From JAJDUF01 sp965214295 (GTDB taxonomy: Bacteria > Chloroflexota > UBA11872 > UBA12225 > JAJDUF01): 64,000 nt of DNA. Position 1 is the first letter of the stretch; every line of letters starts with the position of its first letter. Both the position numbers and the translations under genes were made by a program. A model generated the notes under the pieces. That model was not told where the DNA came from. It did no database searches and was given only the letters and a program-made list of their open reading frames with translations. The stretch is from NCBI GenBank assembly GCA_965214295.1, contig OZ243944.1, positions 558,001 to 622,000 on the forward strand. Reading direction: 5' to 3'. This document shows, piece after piece, positions 1-7,309 of the stretch.

Positions 1-756
1 AACCTGACCGGCGGAAACCGCACCACCTTAACCGGGACATCGGAATGTGCGGTTTCCGCCGGTCACCTAGGCACCGTCGAGTTCCTCGCCCAAGGCACCC
101 TCTATCCCGACGTGATCGAGAGCGGTGGTGACGACGCGAACCCCCTCGCGGCCCAGGAGGAGCGTGGAGGAGGCACCGGCCAAAGCCGCACCACACCTGG
201 CCCTCTCCGTGCGGCTTTGGCCGGCGAGGCAGCCGCACGGATCAAGACGCACCACAACGTTGGCGGGCTGCCGCCCAACTTGCAGTTCCGGTTGATCGAG
301 CCGCTGCGCTACCTCTTCAAGGACGAGGGGCGCGCCGTAGGTACGGAATTGGGGCTGCCGGAGGAGCTAGTCTGGCGCCATCCGTTCCCCGGTCCGGGGC
401 TGGCCGTGCGCGTCGTCGGCGCCGTGACCGCCGAGCGGGTCGCCACACTCCAACAGGCGGATGCAATCTTCATCGAGGAGATCCGGGCGGCCGGTTGGTA
501 CCGGCGGCTCGGCCAAGCCTTCGCGGTGCTCACCCCCCTCCGGAGCACCGGCGTCATGGGTGACTTCCGCACCTACGGTCATCTCATCGCCCTGCGGGCC
601 ATCCTGACCAGTGACTACATGACCGCCGACTGGGCGCCACTGCCCCACAACCTGCTCGGCCGGGTCGCCACCCGCATCGTCAACGAGGTCCCCGGCGTCA
701 ACCGCGTCGTCTACGACATCACCTCCAAGCCCCCCGCCACCATCGAGTGGGAATAG
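1..756 (+). CDS. guaA: GMP synthase (glutamine-hydrolysing), C-terminal part, 5' end outside window
   Basis: The frame is open from base 1 to the TAG at 754-756. It ends with the C-terminal dimerization domain of GuaA, which makes GMP from XMP, ATP and glutamine: recognisable blocks are FLAQGTLYPDVIES, KTHHNVGGLP, WRHPFPGPGLAVRV and the classic end TSKPPATIEWE. Compared with family members I remember, two extra segments interrupt it, one before VEFLAQG and one between VIESGG and ARIKTHH; each coincides with a perfect palindrome in the DNA (5-65 and 176-224) and neither shifts the frame or adds a stop. The upstream ATPase and amidotransferase domains are off the window. Function of the enlarged protein is inferred from the otherwise intact conserved blocks. 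Confidence 0.93.
   Translation, partial: NLTGGNRTTLTGTSECAVSAGHLGTVEFLAQGTLYPDVIESGGDDANPLAAQEERGGGTGQSRTTPGPLRAALAGEAAARIKTHHNVGGLPPNLQFRLIEPLRYLFKDEGRAVGTELGLPEELVWRHPFPGPGLAVRVVGAVTAERVATLQQADAIFIEEIRAAGWYRRLGQAFAVLTPLRSTGVMGDFRTYGHLIALRAILTSDYMTADWAPLPHNLLGRVATRIVNEVPGVNRVVYDITSKPPATIEWE
5..65. repeat. Palindromic element 1 inside guaA, in frame
   Basis: Perfect inverted arms of 19 bp (5-23 and 47-65) enclose a 23-nt loop. The inner ends of the arms are GCAC and GTGC, a feature shared with the palindromes at 176-224, 47048-47106 and 58770-58824. It is read through by the guaA frame and encodes residues absent from the GuaA sequences I know. Confidence 0.85.
176..224. repeat. Palindromic element 2 inside guaA, in frame
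   Basis: Perfect 16-bp arms (176-191 and 209-224) around a 17-nt loop, with the GCAC/GTGC inner ends. Arm and loop resemble the outer palindrome at 44923-45037 and the half palindrome around 24478-24497 (shared CCAAAGCCGCACCAC and CACCTGG...CCGTGCGG), so it belongs to a dispersed family and is not a chance hairpin. It lies in the extra segment between VIESGG and ARIKTHH of GuaA. Confidence 0.85.
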
Positions 757-819
757 GCTATCGTACTATGTTATGATGATACATGTTGGGGAGAGGTGGG
801 AAGAATAGGAACTATCTAC

Positions 820-848
820 TTGACTAGCCATGCCGTTTCCTGTATACT
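820..848 (+). promoter_or_regulatory. Transposase promoter with -35 in the left terminal repeat
   Basis: TTGACT at 820-825 and TATACT at 843-848 are separated by 17 bp. The -35 lies inside the left terminal inverted repeat. The predicted start site, about 7 bp after the -10, falls on the ATG at 855, so the mRNA would be leaderless or nearly so; no Shine-Dalgarno sequence fits before the ATG. Confidence 0.7.
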
Positions 849-854
849 TGGCAT

Positions 855-1811
855 ATGGCAAAGAGAAAGCAGCGCACTCCCGCCGCCGATTGTCAGAGCC
901 TCTACGAGTTCCAGCAGCAATTCCCCGACGAAGCCGCGGCCGTTGCCTACTTCGAGCAGTGCCGCTGGCGTGGGCAGCCGGTTTGCCCGCAGTGCCAGTC
1001 GCCCAATGTCCGGCGCACGAAAGACGCCAAGCCCATGCCTTGGCGCTGCCGGGCCTGCCGCAAACACTTCAGCGTCCGCACCGGGACCGTCCTGGCACAG
1101 AGCAAGCTGCCGCTTCACAAGTGGCTGCTCGCTGTGCATTTCTACCATACCAACCGCAAGGGCCTCTCCAGTATCCAACTGGCCAAAGAACTCGGTGTCA
1201 CCCAGCAGACGGCCTGGTTTCTGGGACATCGTATCCGTGCCGCGATGGCCCAGCACGACGGGTTGTTTCGCGCGGAAGTCCAAGCCGATGAAACCTATCT
1301 CGGCGGGAAGGAACCGAACAAGCACGCGGACCGCAAGCTCCATGCCGGGCGCGGGACGGTTGGGAAGCAAGCCGTCTTCGGACTGCGGGAGTATACGGGC
1401 CAGGTCCGGGCCTTTCCGATCAGCAAGGTGGACAAGGCTACCCTCCACGCGGCGGTCAAGGCCCATGTCGAGCCAGGGGCAGCCCTCTATACCGATACCC
1501 ACGCCAGCTATCAGGGCCTCGGGGCTGACTACGATCATCAGGCGGTGGCCCACAGCCTCGGCGAATACGTCCGTGGGCGTGTGACCACGAACGGCCTGGA
1601 GTCGTTCTGGGCCTTGCTCAAGCGCGGCTACGTCGGCACGCATCACTGGTGGAGCCTCGCTCACTGTCACCGCTACGTGGAGGAGTTCACCTACCGCCTC
1701 AATGCCGGGCCAGACAATCAGCCACCGACGCTGGGCCGCACCATTGACGGGATGGTGGGCAAGCGACTGCGCTACCGTGAACTGATTGCCGGGCCACCGG
1801 CCGCTGCTTGA
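855..1811 (+). CDS. IS1595-family (ISXO2-like) transposase
   Basis: 318 residues. An N-terminal zinc ribbon is visible (C44-x2-C47 and C65-x2-C68), followed by a helix-turn-helix-like stretch (about 104-130) and the ISXO2-type DDE/N catalytic domain: ADE with D145, YTD with D214, and TTNGLES with N246/E249, then the family-typical block GTHHWW. It catalyses transposition of the surrounding element. Start ATG 855 is the only one compatible with the consensus promoter just upstream. The protein is intact, so the element may be active. Confidence 0.95.
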   Translation: MAKRKQRTPAADCQSLYEFQQQFPDEAAAVAYFEQCRWRGQPVCPQCQSPNVRRTKDAKPMPWRCRACRKHFSVRTGTVLAQSKLPLHKWLLAVHFYHTNRKGLSSIQLAKELGVTQQTAWFLGHRIRAAMAQHDGLFRAEVQADETYLGGKEPNKHADRKLHAGRGTVGKQAVFGLREYTGQVRAFPISKVDKATLHAAVKAHVEPGAALYTDTHASYQGLGADYDHQAVAHSLGEYVRGRVTTNGLESFWALLKRGYVGTHHWWSLAHCHRYVEEFTYRLNAGPDNQPPTLGRTIDGMVGKRLRYRELIAGPPAAA

Positions 1812-1910
1812 CGCCGCTTGCGGCTATGCACTATCCTTATGGCAGCTGGCCAACCAGGGCCAGCTACTATGCCGTATGGAGCAGGTGACGAGTGACAGCA
1901 ATAGCAGCAC

Positions 1911-2195
1911 CTACGCAGACTCCGGCATCGGTTCCCCCCGCAATGCCATGTACGTGCGGCCATGTAGCTGATAGGACGCCCGAAGGGCAAGTAGGAGTGC
2001 CGGTAAACTCGCTTCTAGCAACTGGTGAGCTTTCAAGGCCGCTTCGAGCGTTAGTCCCGCTGCTGCCTGCTCCGTGGCTGCCGGCCGGGCATGAATCCGA
2101 GTAGCCTCAGCGATCAATTTGCGTGCTTCCTCTAGCTTCTGGGCCATGTCCAGAAGCTCCTGCTGATGGTCATCTAGGCTACTGGTAGCGGTCAT
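1911..2195 (-). CDS. Hypothetical passenger protein of the IS1595 element
   Basis: 94 residues, predicted mostly helical and rich in Ala, Leu and Glu, with no family I recognise. The ATG is preceded by a good GGGAGGAA ribosome-binding site, which argues for a real gene. It lies downstream of the secreted passenger gene on the same strand, separated by a GC-rich hairpin (2227-2269) that could terminate or attenuate transcription. It is convergent with the transposase. No role in transposition can be inferred from sequence. Confidence 0.6.
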   Translation of the reverse strand: MTATSSLDDHQQELLDMAQKLEEARKLIAEATRIHARPAATEQAAAGLTLEAALKAHQLLEASLPALLLALRASYQLHGRTYMALRGEPMPESA

Positions 2196-2294
2196 TTCTT
2201 GTTCCTCCCATGTTTGAGGATATAGTGAGCGGCCGCCCGGGTCCGTCGGGAGGACTCCAGCGGCCGCTCTATCTTAGCCTAGCTAGTAGACTGA

Positions 2295-3077
2295 CTACCC
2301 TCGCGGGCGCAGGGACCACTGTCCGTCAGCTCGTACAACCCAGAAACAGGGGCCACGGGCAAACTCCAGATAGGCGCTGGCACGAACGGCGCCGATCTCA
2401 TTCTGCACAAGTTGAGTGCCACCGGTACAAACGAAGTAAACAATGAAGTTGCGCGACCCGGTGTGATCGATCTCCCACGGACCAGCATCCGGGGGGAAGA
2501 ACAGACTACTGACATAATCCCCAACCCCACTGATCGCGGGAGTGCCATAGCTGGTCAGTGGCCGGATAGTCAGGGTCCAAGCCCCATCCGCCTCGATCTC
2601 GAAGGTGGTTGGCTTGTCGCTGAGTAGTGGCCGGGAACCGCTATAGGCCCCAATAGTGTTGACGAGCAGTAACGTGCGGTCACTGCGATGGGCCCGGACA
2701 ATGAAGTTGCGCGACCCGGTATGAGTCAACTCGACATAGTTGACACCCGCGGGTGGCGTCAACGCATCAGTCACCGTCTGGCCGGCACCGCGACGTTCAA
2801 CCACCTCTGGCGAGATAAAGCGTATCTGTCCACGGACCGGAGTAGGGGTCACAGTTGGCGCTGGGGTGCTCGTTGGGGTGGTACTGACGAAACAGTAGTC
2901 GAGGTTGCCGTCCCAGTGCGGCTCTTCGAGTCCGTAGGTATCCTTGCCGTCCGGTGCTTCGCACTCGGTCGTGAAGGTAGCCGCCAGCGGGGGAGGTGCG
3001 AACAGCGCAGCGCCAGTGATAACCAGTGCGAGGAGGAGGCGGCCGCCCACCTGACGGCCAGTTGGGAGTATGAACAT
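2295..3077 (-). CDS. Secreted two-repeat protein, passenger of the IS1595 element
   Basis: 260 residues from the ATG at 3077, chosen because GGAGAG lies just upstream and the protein then opens with a typical signal peptide (basic start, hydrophobic LLLALVITGAALFA, AXA-like cut near residue 35). A Thr/Pro-rich linker follows (about 67-82). Two homologous repeats of about 75 residues come next, each with the core HTGSRNFIV, then a conserved IGA and a final ADG-W-L strand. This looks like an all-beta extracytoplasmic domain of unknown ligand. The 61-residue upstream extension of the frame lacks support and was dropped. Confidence 0.75.
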   Translation of the reverse strand: MFILPTGRQVGGRLLLALVITGAALFAPPPLAATFTTECEAPDGKDTYGLEEPHWDGNLDYCFVSTTPTSTPAPTVTPTPVRGQIRFISPEVVERRGAGQTVTDALTPPAGVNYVELTHTGSRNFIVRAHRSDRTLLLVNTIGAYSGSRPLLSDKPTTFEIEADGAWTLTIRPLTSYGTPAISGVGDYVSSLFFPPDAGPWEIDHTGSRNFIVYFVCTGGTQLVQNEIGAVRASAYLEFARGPCFWVVRADGQWSLRPRG

Positions 3078-3347
3078 CGCGTCTCTCTCTCCGGTAGGCT
3101 CCGACTGGCAGTGGAGCAATGGAGGTGCCCCCTTGCCAGATCGGGCGGGGTGCTTGCCACAGCGACGCCAACCGGCGAGCCGACAAGGGAGCGAGACGCT
3201 CCCCTCCCGACCAAAAGACTCGCGCGGCAATGAACCGCGTCGCTGTGGCGCCCCTAGCATACCGGAGGGAGGGCATTCCTTGACGGGAGTGGCCAGCGCC
3301 GGGTAAGGTGCCAGCAGACGGACCGCACGTCAGGGTAAGGGAGAGGG

Positions 3348-3554
3348 ATGATGGCTGCTGCTGCCCCGCGCAAGCCGTCGCCACGAAAGTCGGAGCCGGC
3401 TGGCATGACACCGGAGCGCAACGTGTCACCGGCAGACGCCGGCACCGAGGCGAGTCTCTACGGACAGTTTGACGCGATGATCGAGGCGTTGCTGGGACCA
3501 CCACTGCCCCCCGCAGCCAATCCACCGGAGCCAGCGGACCCCGCCGCATCGTAA
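3348..3554 (+). CDS. Short Pro/Ala-rich ORF near the right end of the IS1595 element
   Basis: 68 residues, low complexity (Pro, Ala, Glu), with a short hydrophobic central stretch (SLYGQFDAMIEALLG). A GGGAGAGGG stretch immediately precedes two consecutive ATGs (3348, 3351). No homology is recognisable. It may be a passenger gene or spurious; codon choice is GC-rich like the surroundings, so composition does not decide. Confidence 0.35.
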   Translation: MMAAAAPRKPSPRKSEPAGMTPERNVSPADAGTEASLYGQFDAMIEALLGPPLPPAANPPEPADPAAS

Positions 3555-3633
3555 GCCGCTGTCATCCACCAGACGCTACCGCCAGACGGCGTGAGGCGTC
3601 TGGCTAGTCAAGTAGATAGTTCCCGGAAGAATC

Positions 3634-4281
3634 ATGAGTAGCGAGAGGCAAGAGGCATCGGGAAAGCCAATCTTGGAGTTGAGTGTTAGCGCTTATCACT
3701 TCGATCAGGAAATCTTCGACTCCGCGATAGAAGCATTACATCCCCACTTCCAGGTCGGTGGTGGACTCCTCCTTGAGTTTTCCGACGTCCCACCCGCTAA
3801 CGTAACACTTGATGTGGTGTTGCAAGCCATGTCTCCTATATCGCTTGGTTTAATCTCGGCGGCGATCTATGATGTGCTCAAGAGATTTTTCCTGTGGCCT
3901 AGGAAGACAGAAGAGACCAGTTTCAGTTTCCATATGAGAGATAATAGTCGGAGTGTTGACCTCCACCTCAAAACAAGTGATTCAGAGGTTTTGCACTCGG
4001 CGCTCGACAAGATTCCAACCCTGGACTGGGGTAAGCCAGAGGGTAACGCCTTCAAATTCGATGCCCAGGATCGGGAATGGAAGAGTGATTACCAGGGCGG
4101 GATAAGCCGTTCAGAGCTTCGCACTTTGGCGATAGGGTTGGGCCCAGCGCCGCTGTCCACCAGTGGCACTGGGGCACGAGCGTGCTCCACCGATTTGGAC
4201 TATCTTGCCGGCACGTGGCCGCCGGCGGAAGCCGCAGCGTTTGATCAAGCGCTCAAGTCCATGCGTCATCTCGCCTCCTAG
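3634..4281 (+). CDS. Hypothetical protein separated from its promoter by the IS1595 element
   Basis: 215 residues, no recognised domain over the first 165. The ATG sits 1 bp after the right-hand target duplication, so only GGAAGAATC remains of its original ribosome-binding region. Base composition changes at about 4140: the first part is close to 50% GC and the last 45 codons much richer. The tail DLDYLAGTWPPAEAAAFDQAL resembles the C-terminal tail I associate with small antitoxin-like proteins, a weak resemblance. Expression is doubtful unless driven from within the IS. Confidence 0.65.
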   Translation: MSSERQEASGKPILELSVSAYHFDQEIFDSAIEALHPHFQVGGGLLLEFSDVPPANVTLDVVLQAMSPISLGLISAAIYDVLKRFFLWPRKTEETSFSFHMRDNSRSVDLHLKTSDSEVLHSALDKIPTLDWGKPEGNAFKFDAQDREWKSDYQGGISRSELRTLAIGLGPAPLSTSGTGARACSTDLDYLAGTWPPAEAAAFDQALKSMRHLAS

Positions 4282-4442
4282 CGCCAGTGGTGAGAACCCG
4301 CCTGGATTCTGGCCTACGTCGCCCTCCCTCGCTCTATCGCTTGGCGCTGGAGCGGGGGCCGGGGGCGCAGGCCGGAATCTGGAAGATAGTGGCCTGGACT
4401 CCGGCTTTCGCTGGAGGCCGCCCCCTCGGCTGATGGCTGTCC

Positions 4443-6065
4443 TCAGTACCGCCCCGTCTCGTCCCCGTACCAGGTCGTCGCCGGCAGCGCATAGGTGGTC
4501 GTGATCGGTCGCTCCGGACCGGCCCCGGCGCGCACCAGCAGCGCCAGCATCGTGACGAAATCGTCGTGGCCTTGGTGATCAGGGACAAAGAAGGTCAGCT
4601 GGCCGCTCGCGCGCGGCAGCATGCGCGCTGCCCCTACCTGCCGCCACAGCTCCGCCTGCTCGGCCGAACCGTCCGGCTGCCAGATCAACAGCCGCGCAGC
4701 GTTGACCGCCGCGAGGAGGTCGTAGCCGAGACGCGATTTCGTCGCTGCCGTGAACACAAACGGCTCCACTACGGTCGGCCCTAGCGCCCGGCGCAGGCGC
4801 ATGGCGAGGTCGGCCCCCAGCCCCGTGGCGTCCACGACCACCCGCCGGCAGCGCCACACCTCACCCAACAGGTGCGCGAGCCGCGCATACTGCTCGTGGA
4901 GCGGCCGGTTGGTCCACCAGTAGACCTCGACCAGCCGCAGCCGCACCTCGTCATCGGTGCAGGTGACGGCAGCGATACCGACGACCGTGCTATCTCGCCT
5001 CTCCGATCCCTGGCCACTGGCCCCGGTAGTGGCACCGGCGACATCTATCGCGGCGATGTATTCCTCCCCGTCGTATGGTGAGGGCTGGCGCGCGTGCGTC
5101 CCCTGCAAGAGCAAGCGTTGCTCTGGGCTGAAGAGGGCACTCCGGTCGGCGACGGTCTGCAAGAGGTATTGGGTGCGGATGAGCGGGTGTTGGGCGCCCA
5201 AGCGTTCGATCTCGTGCTCGACGAATTGGCGGTAGGCTGGCATGGCCGCCGCGCCGACGGGCCAGGGAAACTCGAAATGGCGCTGCTCGCCGCCGGCCCG
5301 CTGAACGGCCAGGTTGTGTTGGCGCGCCTGTTCGAGCAGCGTGTCGTCGGTCCATGCCGTGCCGTACAAGACCACGACCGCGTTGTGGGCCGCCGCCATC
5401 GGCAGGAACTCGCGCTGAAACTTCTCCGAGTCAACGTCCTGCGCTTCATCCACCTCCAGCAGCAGCGAGGCGGTTGCGCCGACCACGTGGGCACTCGGTT
5501 GTGCCGAATAGAAGGTTGCCCTGGCCCGTCCCAGGGTCAGCGCCTGGCGGTCCAGCCGGACCCCCTGCATTGTGAACAGGGGGGTATCGAGCAACTCGCG
5601 CAGCCGCGTGAAGCTCGTCATGCCCTGGGGCTGCCAGGTCGGCGCCGCTTTGATGATCGTACCGCCGCACTGCGCCTGGTGTGTCAGCAGATAGGCCTCG
5701 ATCACGGCGCTGACCTCGTTCTTGCCCATCTGCCGCGCCATCATCACCGTCCATGGCCCCCCGCGCTGGGTGTAGTAGTGACGTTGGCGAGCCAGTACGT
5801 CGGCCACGATGGCGCGCGCCACCGTCAGCTGATACGGCCGGAGCGGTCGTCCGAGCACATGCCGGGCAAAGTAACCAACGTCGGAAAGCAGCCAGCCCAA
5901 GGTACGGCGATGGTGCGGTGTCGGCTTGACGGGCATAGGATCATGCGGACGCCTCACCGGATCGACAAACTCCGCTGGCGCTGTGGTGGTGCCGATCCGG
6001 CGGGGCAGGGCGAGCAGTCCGGTGTACGTATCAGGCCATATTGGGGATGCCGCGCCAGGCCACAA
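4443..6065 (-). CDS. Phage-type terminase large subunit, orphan
   Basis: Up to 540 residues. The ATPase half shows a Walker-A-like ARQMGKNE (about 110-117), a Walker B LLLEVDEAQD (201-210) and a coupling motif VVLYGTA (231-237). The C-terminal RNase H-like nuclease has acidic residues in AAIDVAG (D341), VVVDATG (D412) and HDDF (about 501). In phages this packages DNA into proheads. No portal, capsid, small terminase or integrase gene lies within reach, so it is a prophage remnant or domesticated. The TTG at 6065 is not backed by a ribosome-binding site; ATG 5936 is an alternative that removes 43 residues. All motifs are intact. Confidence 0.85.
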   Translation of the reverse strand: MWPGAASPIWPDTYTGLLALPRRIGTTTAPAEFVDPVRRPHDPMPVKPTPHHRRTLGWLLSDVGYFARHVLGRPLRPYQLTVARAIVADVLARQRHYYTQRGGPWTVMMARQMGKNEVSAVIEAYLLTHQAQCGGTIIKAAPTWQPQGMTSFTRLRELLDTPLFTMQGVRLDRQALTLGRARATFYSAQPSAHVVGATASLLLEVDEAQDVDSEKFQREFLPMAAAHNAVVVLYGTAWTDDTLLEQARQHNLAVQRAGGEQRHFEFPWPVGAAAMPAYRQFVEHEIERLGAQHPLIRTQYLLQTVADRSALFSPEQRLLLQGTHARQPSPYDGEEYIAAIDVAGATTGASGQGSERRDSTVVGIAAVTCTDDEVRLRLVEVYWWTNRPLHEQYARLAHLLGEVWRCRRVVVDATGLGADLAMRLRRALGPTVVEPFVFTAATKSRLGYDLLAAVNAARLLIWQPDGSAEQAELWRQVGAARMLPRASGQLTFFVPDHQGHDDFVTMLALLVRAGAGPERPITTTYALPATTWYGDETGRY

Positions 6066-6126
6066 CGGTAGGGCACCGGGCCGCTGGGAATCTCCTGCTC
6101 CAAGGCAGCCTCTAGGGGGTCATTCG

Positions 6127-6858
6127 CTAAGGCGCGGCGCCGCGCCGCCTGAACCGGCGCCGCACGGACGCGAGGCCGGAGAGTCCCAACGCGCCCCGCA
6201 AGCCCCAGAACACGGCGAGCAGACCAATGACTCCCCAAACGACGGCCCAAACGACGGCCGGGATCGGTGTGATGCTCGCCGCCAGTTGGGCATCGTTGTG
6301 TACCTCCGTCGCGGTGGTGAGGGCGAAGAGTGTCCGGAGATCGCCGAGTGCGGCCAGGCACAGCTGGAGGGCCAGCAGCGCGCAGACGACCTGAAGGCTC
6401 CGCCGCCCCAGCCACTTCGCTGCGGCGGCGGCCAAGGCCGCCAGGCCCAGCAAGGCCAGCACCGCATCGAGGTCGGCGCGTGCCCACACGATGCCCACGA
6501 CCGGCAGCAAGACGGCATGCGCTATCAACACCCCGCGCAGCAGGTCCGGCCGACCTAAGCTGCGTAACCACAGGGCACCGGTGACGGCACTCCCCAAGTA
6601 GCCCGCAGCGGCGATGGCGAGTGCCCAGCCCCCGGCGATCAGCGCCGCGCCGCCGCCAAACCCGCCGGCCACAAGCTGGATACCGGCGACCTGCCCGCCG
6701 GTCAGCAGGGCCACCAGCGCGTGCCAGCCCTCGTGGACGACGGTGGCGTAAGGGCGTACCGGGAGCAGCACCACGCTGCCGAACGGCACCAGCCACAGCA
6801 CGGCGCTCAAGCCGGTCCCCGTCCAGGCAGCAGCGCGACCCGACAGTGCAGTTGACAC
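6127..6858 (-). CDS. M50B-like membrane metallopeptidase family protein
   Basis: 243 residues from GTG 6858, chosen because GGGAGGAGGT lies 4 bp upstream. At least six hydrophobic segments. HEGWH (42-46) fits the HExxH zinc motif, and GYLGSAVTGALW further on is the second signature of Peptidase_M50B-type proteins, which are intramembrane zinc proteases or inactive relatives. Target unknown. It stands alone between the terminase and a REP-containing spacer. The Arg-rich C-terminus is probably cytoplasmic. Confidence 0.8.
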   Translation of the reverse strand: MSTALSGRAAAWTGTGLSAVLWLVPFGSVVLLPVRPYATVVHEGWHALVALLTGGQVAGIQLVAGGFGGGAALIAGGWALAIAAAGYLGSAVTGALWLRSLGRPDLLRGVLIAHAVLLPVVGIVWARADLDAVLALLGLAALAAAAAKWLGRRSLQVVCALLALQLCLAALGDLRTLFALTTATEVHNDAQLAASITPIPAVVWAVVWGVIGLLAVFWGLRGALGLSGLASVRRRFRRRGAAP

Positions 6859-7309
6859 CGGTACCTCCTCCCACCTGCGAACGCACAATCCTTCACTAGA
6901 GAGCCTATTGCAAGTCGTCATTCCCGCTTGCGCGGGAATCCCAAAATCGGCCCTCCCAGGTTGGCGGGGGTAGAGTCACTGCCACCACCGCATGCCGTCT
7001 TGGAGGTTATGCAAAGACCTCACTAGGGTAGACCGGCTCCGGCGCGTGCGAGTTTCAGGGACCTCATCCCGACCACTCTACCGCCGGCCTGGGTTGACCG
7101 CACACCGGCTAAAAACTGGGGTTTTCCGTAGGTCAAGACTAGGGTTTTCCCTAGTGTCTCGCCGACACCGGGGCGCTAGAGTCTATATGAGTACCGAGTG
7201 AGTACCGAGCCGGAGCGCGAGACATGGGTGTTGATCGCGGCGAATCGAACAAGTATTCAGGGGACATGGTTATTGCTAACCCTACCCAGGCCGCAGCACT
7301 GGGGAAATA
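6859..7309. other. Intergenic region with a REP-like hairpin
   Basis: Between divergently transcribed genes. A GTCATTCCCGC...GCGGGAATCCC hairpin is at about 6918-6943. Further right is a direct repeat of GAGTACCGAG (7187-7211). AGGGTTTTCCCTAG near 7142 is an imperfect palindrome that could be an operator. No gene seen. Confidence 0.5.

Larger units (their letters stand above)
807..3624 (+). mobile_element. Complete IS1595-family insertion sequence with passenger genes
   Basis: Terminal inverted repeats of 24 bp (807-830 and 3601-3624) match except at the outermost base. They are flanked by a perfect 8-bp direct repeat GGAAGAAT (799-806 and 3625-3632), the duplication length known for IS1595-type elements. 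The element holds one transposase (855-1811, plus strand), two minus-strand genes (1911-2195, 2295-3077) and a short plus-strand ORF (3348-3554). Removing it rejoins GGGGAGAGGTGGGAAGAAT to CATGAGTAGC, restoring a purine-rich ribosome-binding region in front of the ATG at 3634. A hairpin (3569-3603) abuts the right terminus. Confidence 0.93.

Noticed and set aside
816..1670. 284-codon open frame antisense to the first transposase
   Set aside because: Shadow of the transposase reading frame in GC-rich DNA; no start signal, no family motifs, while the sense frame has complete catalytic motifs.
5094..6071. 325-codon open frame antisense to the terminase
   Set aside because: Antisense shadow; sense frame has Walker and nuclease motifs.
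7142..7160. AGGGTTTTCCCTAG considered as an operator of the adjacent binding-protein gene
   Set aside because: Single imperfect palindrome with no regulator nearby; kept only as a note.
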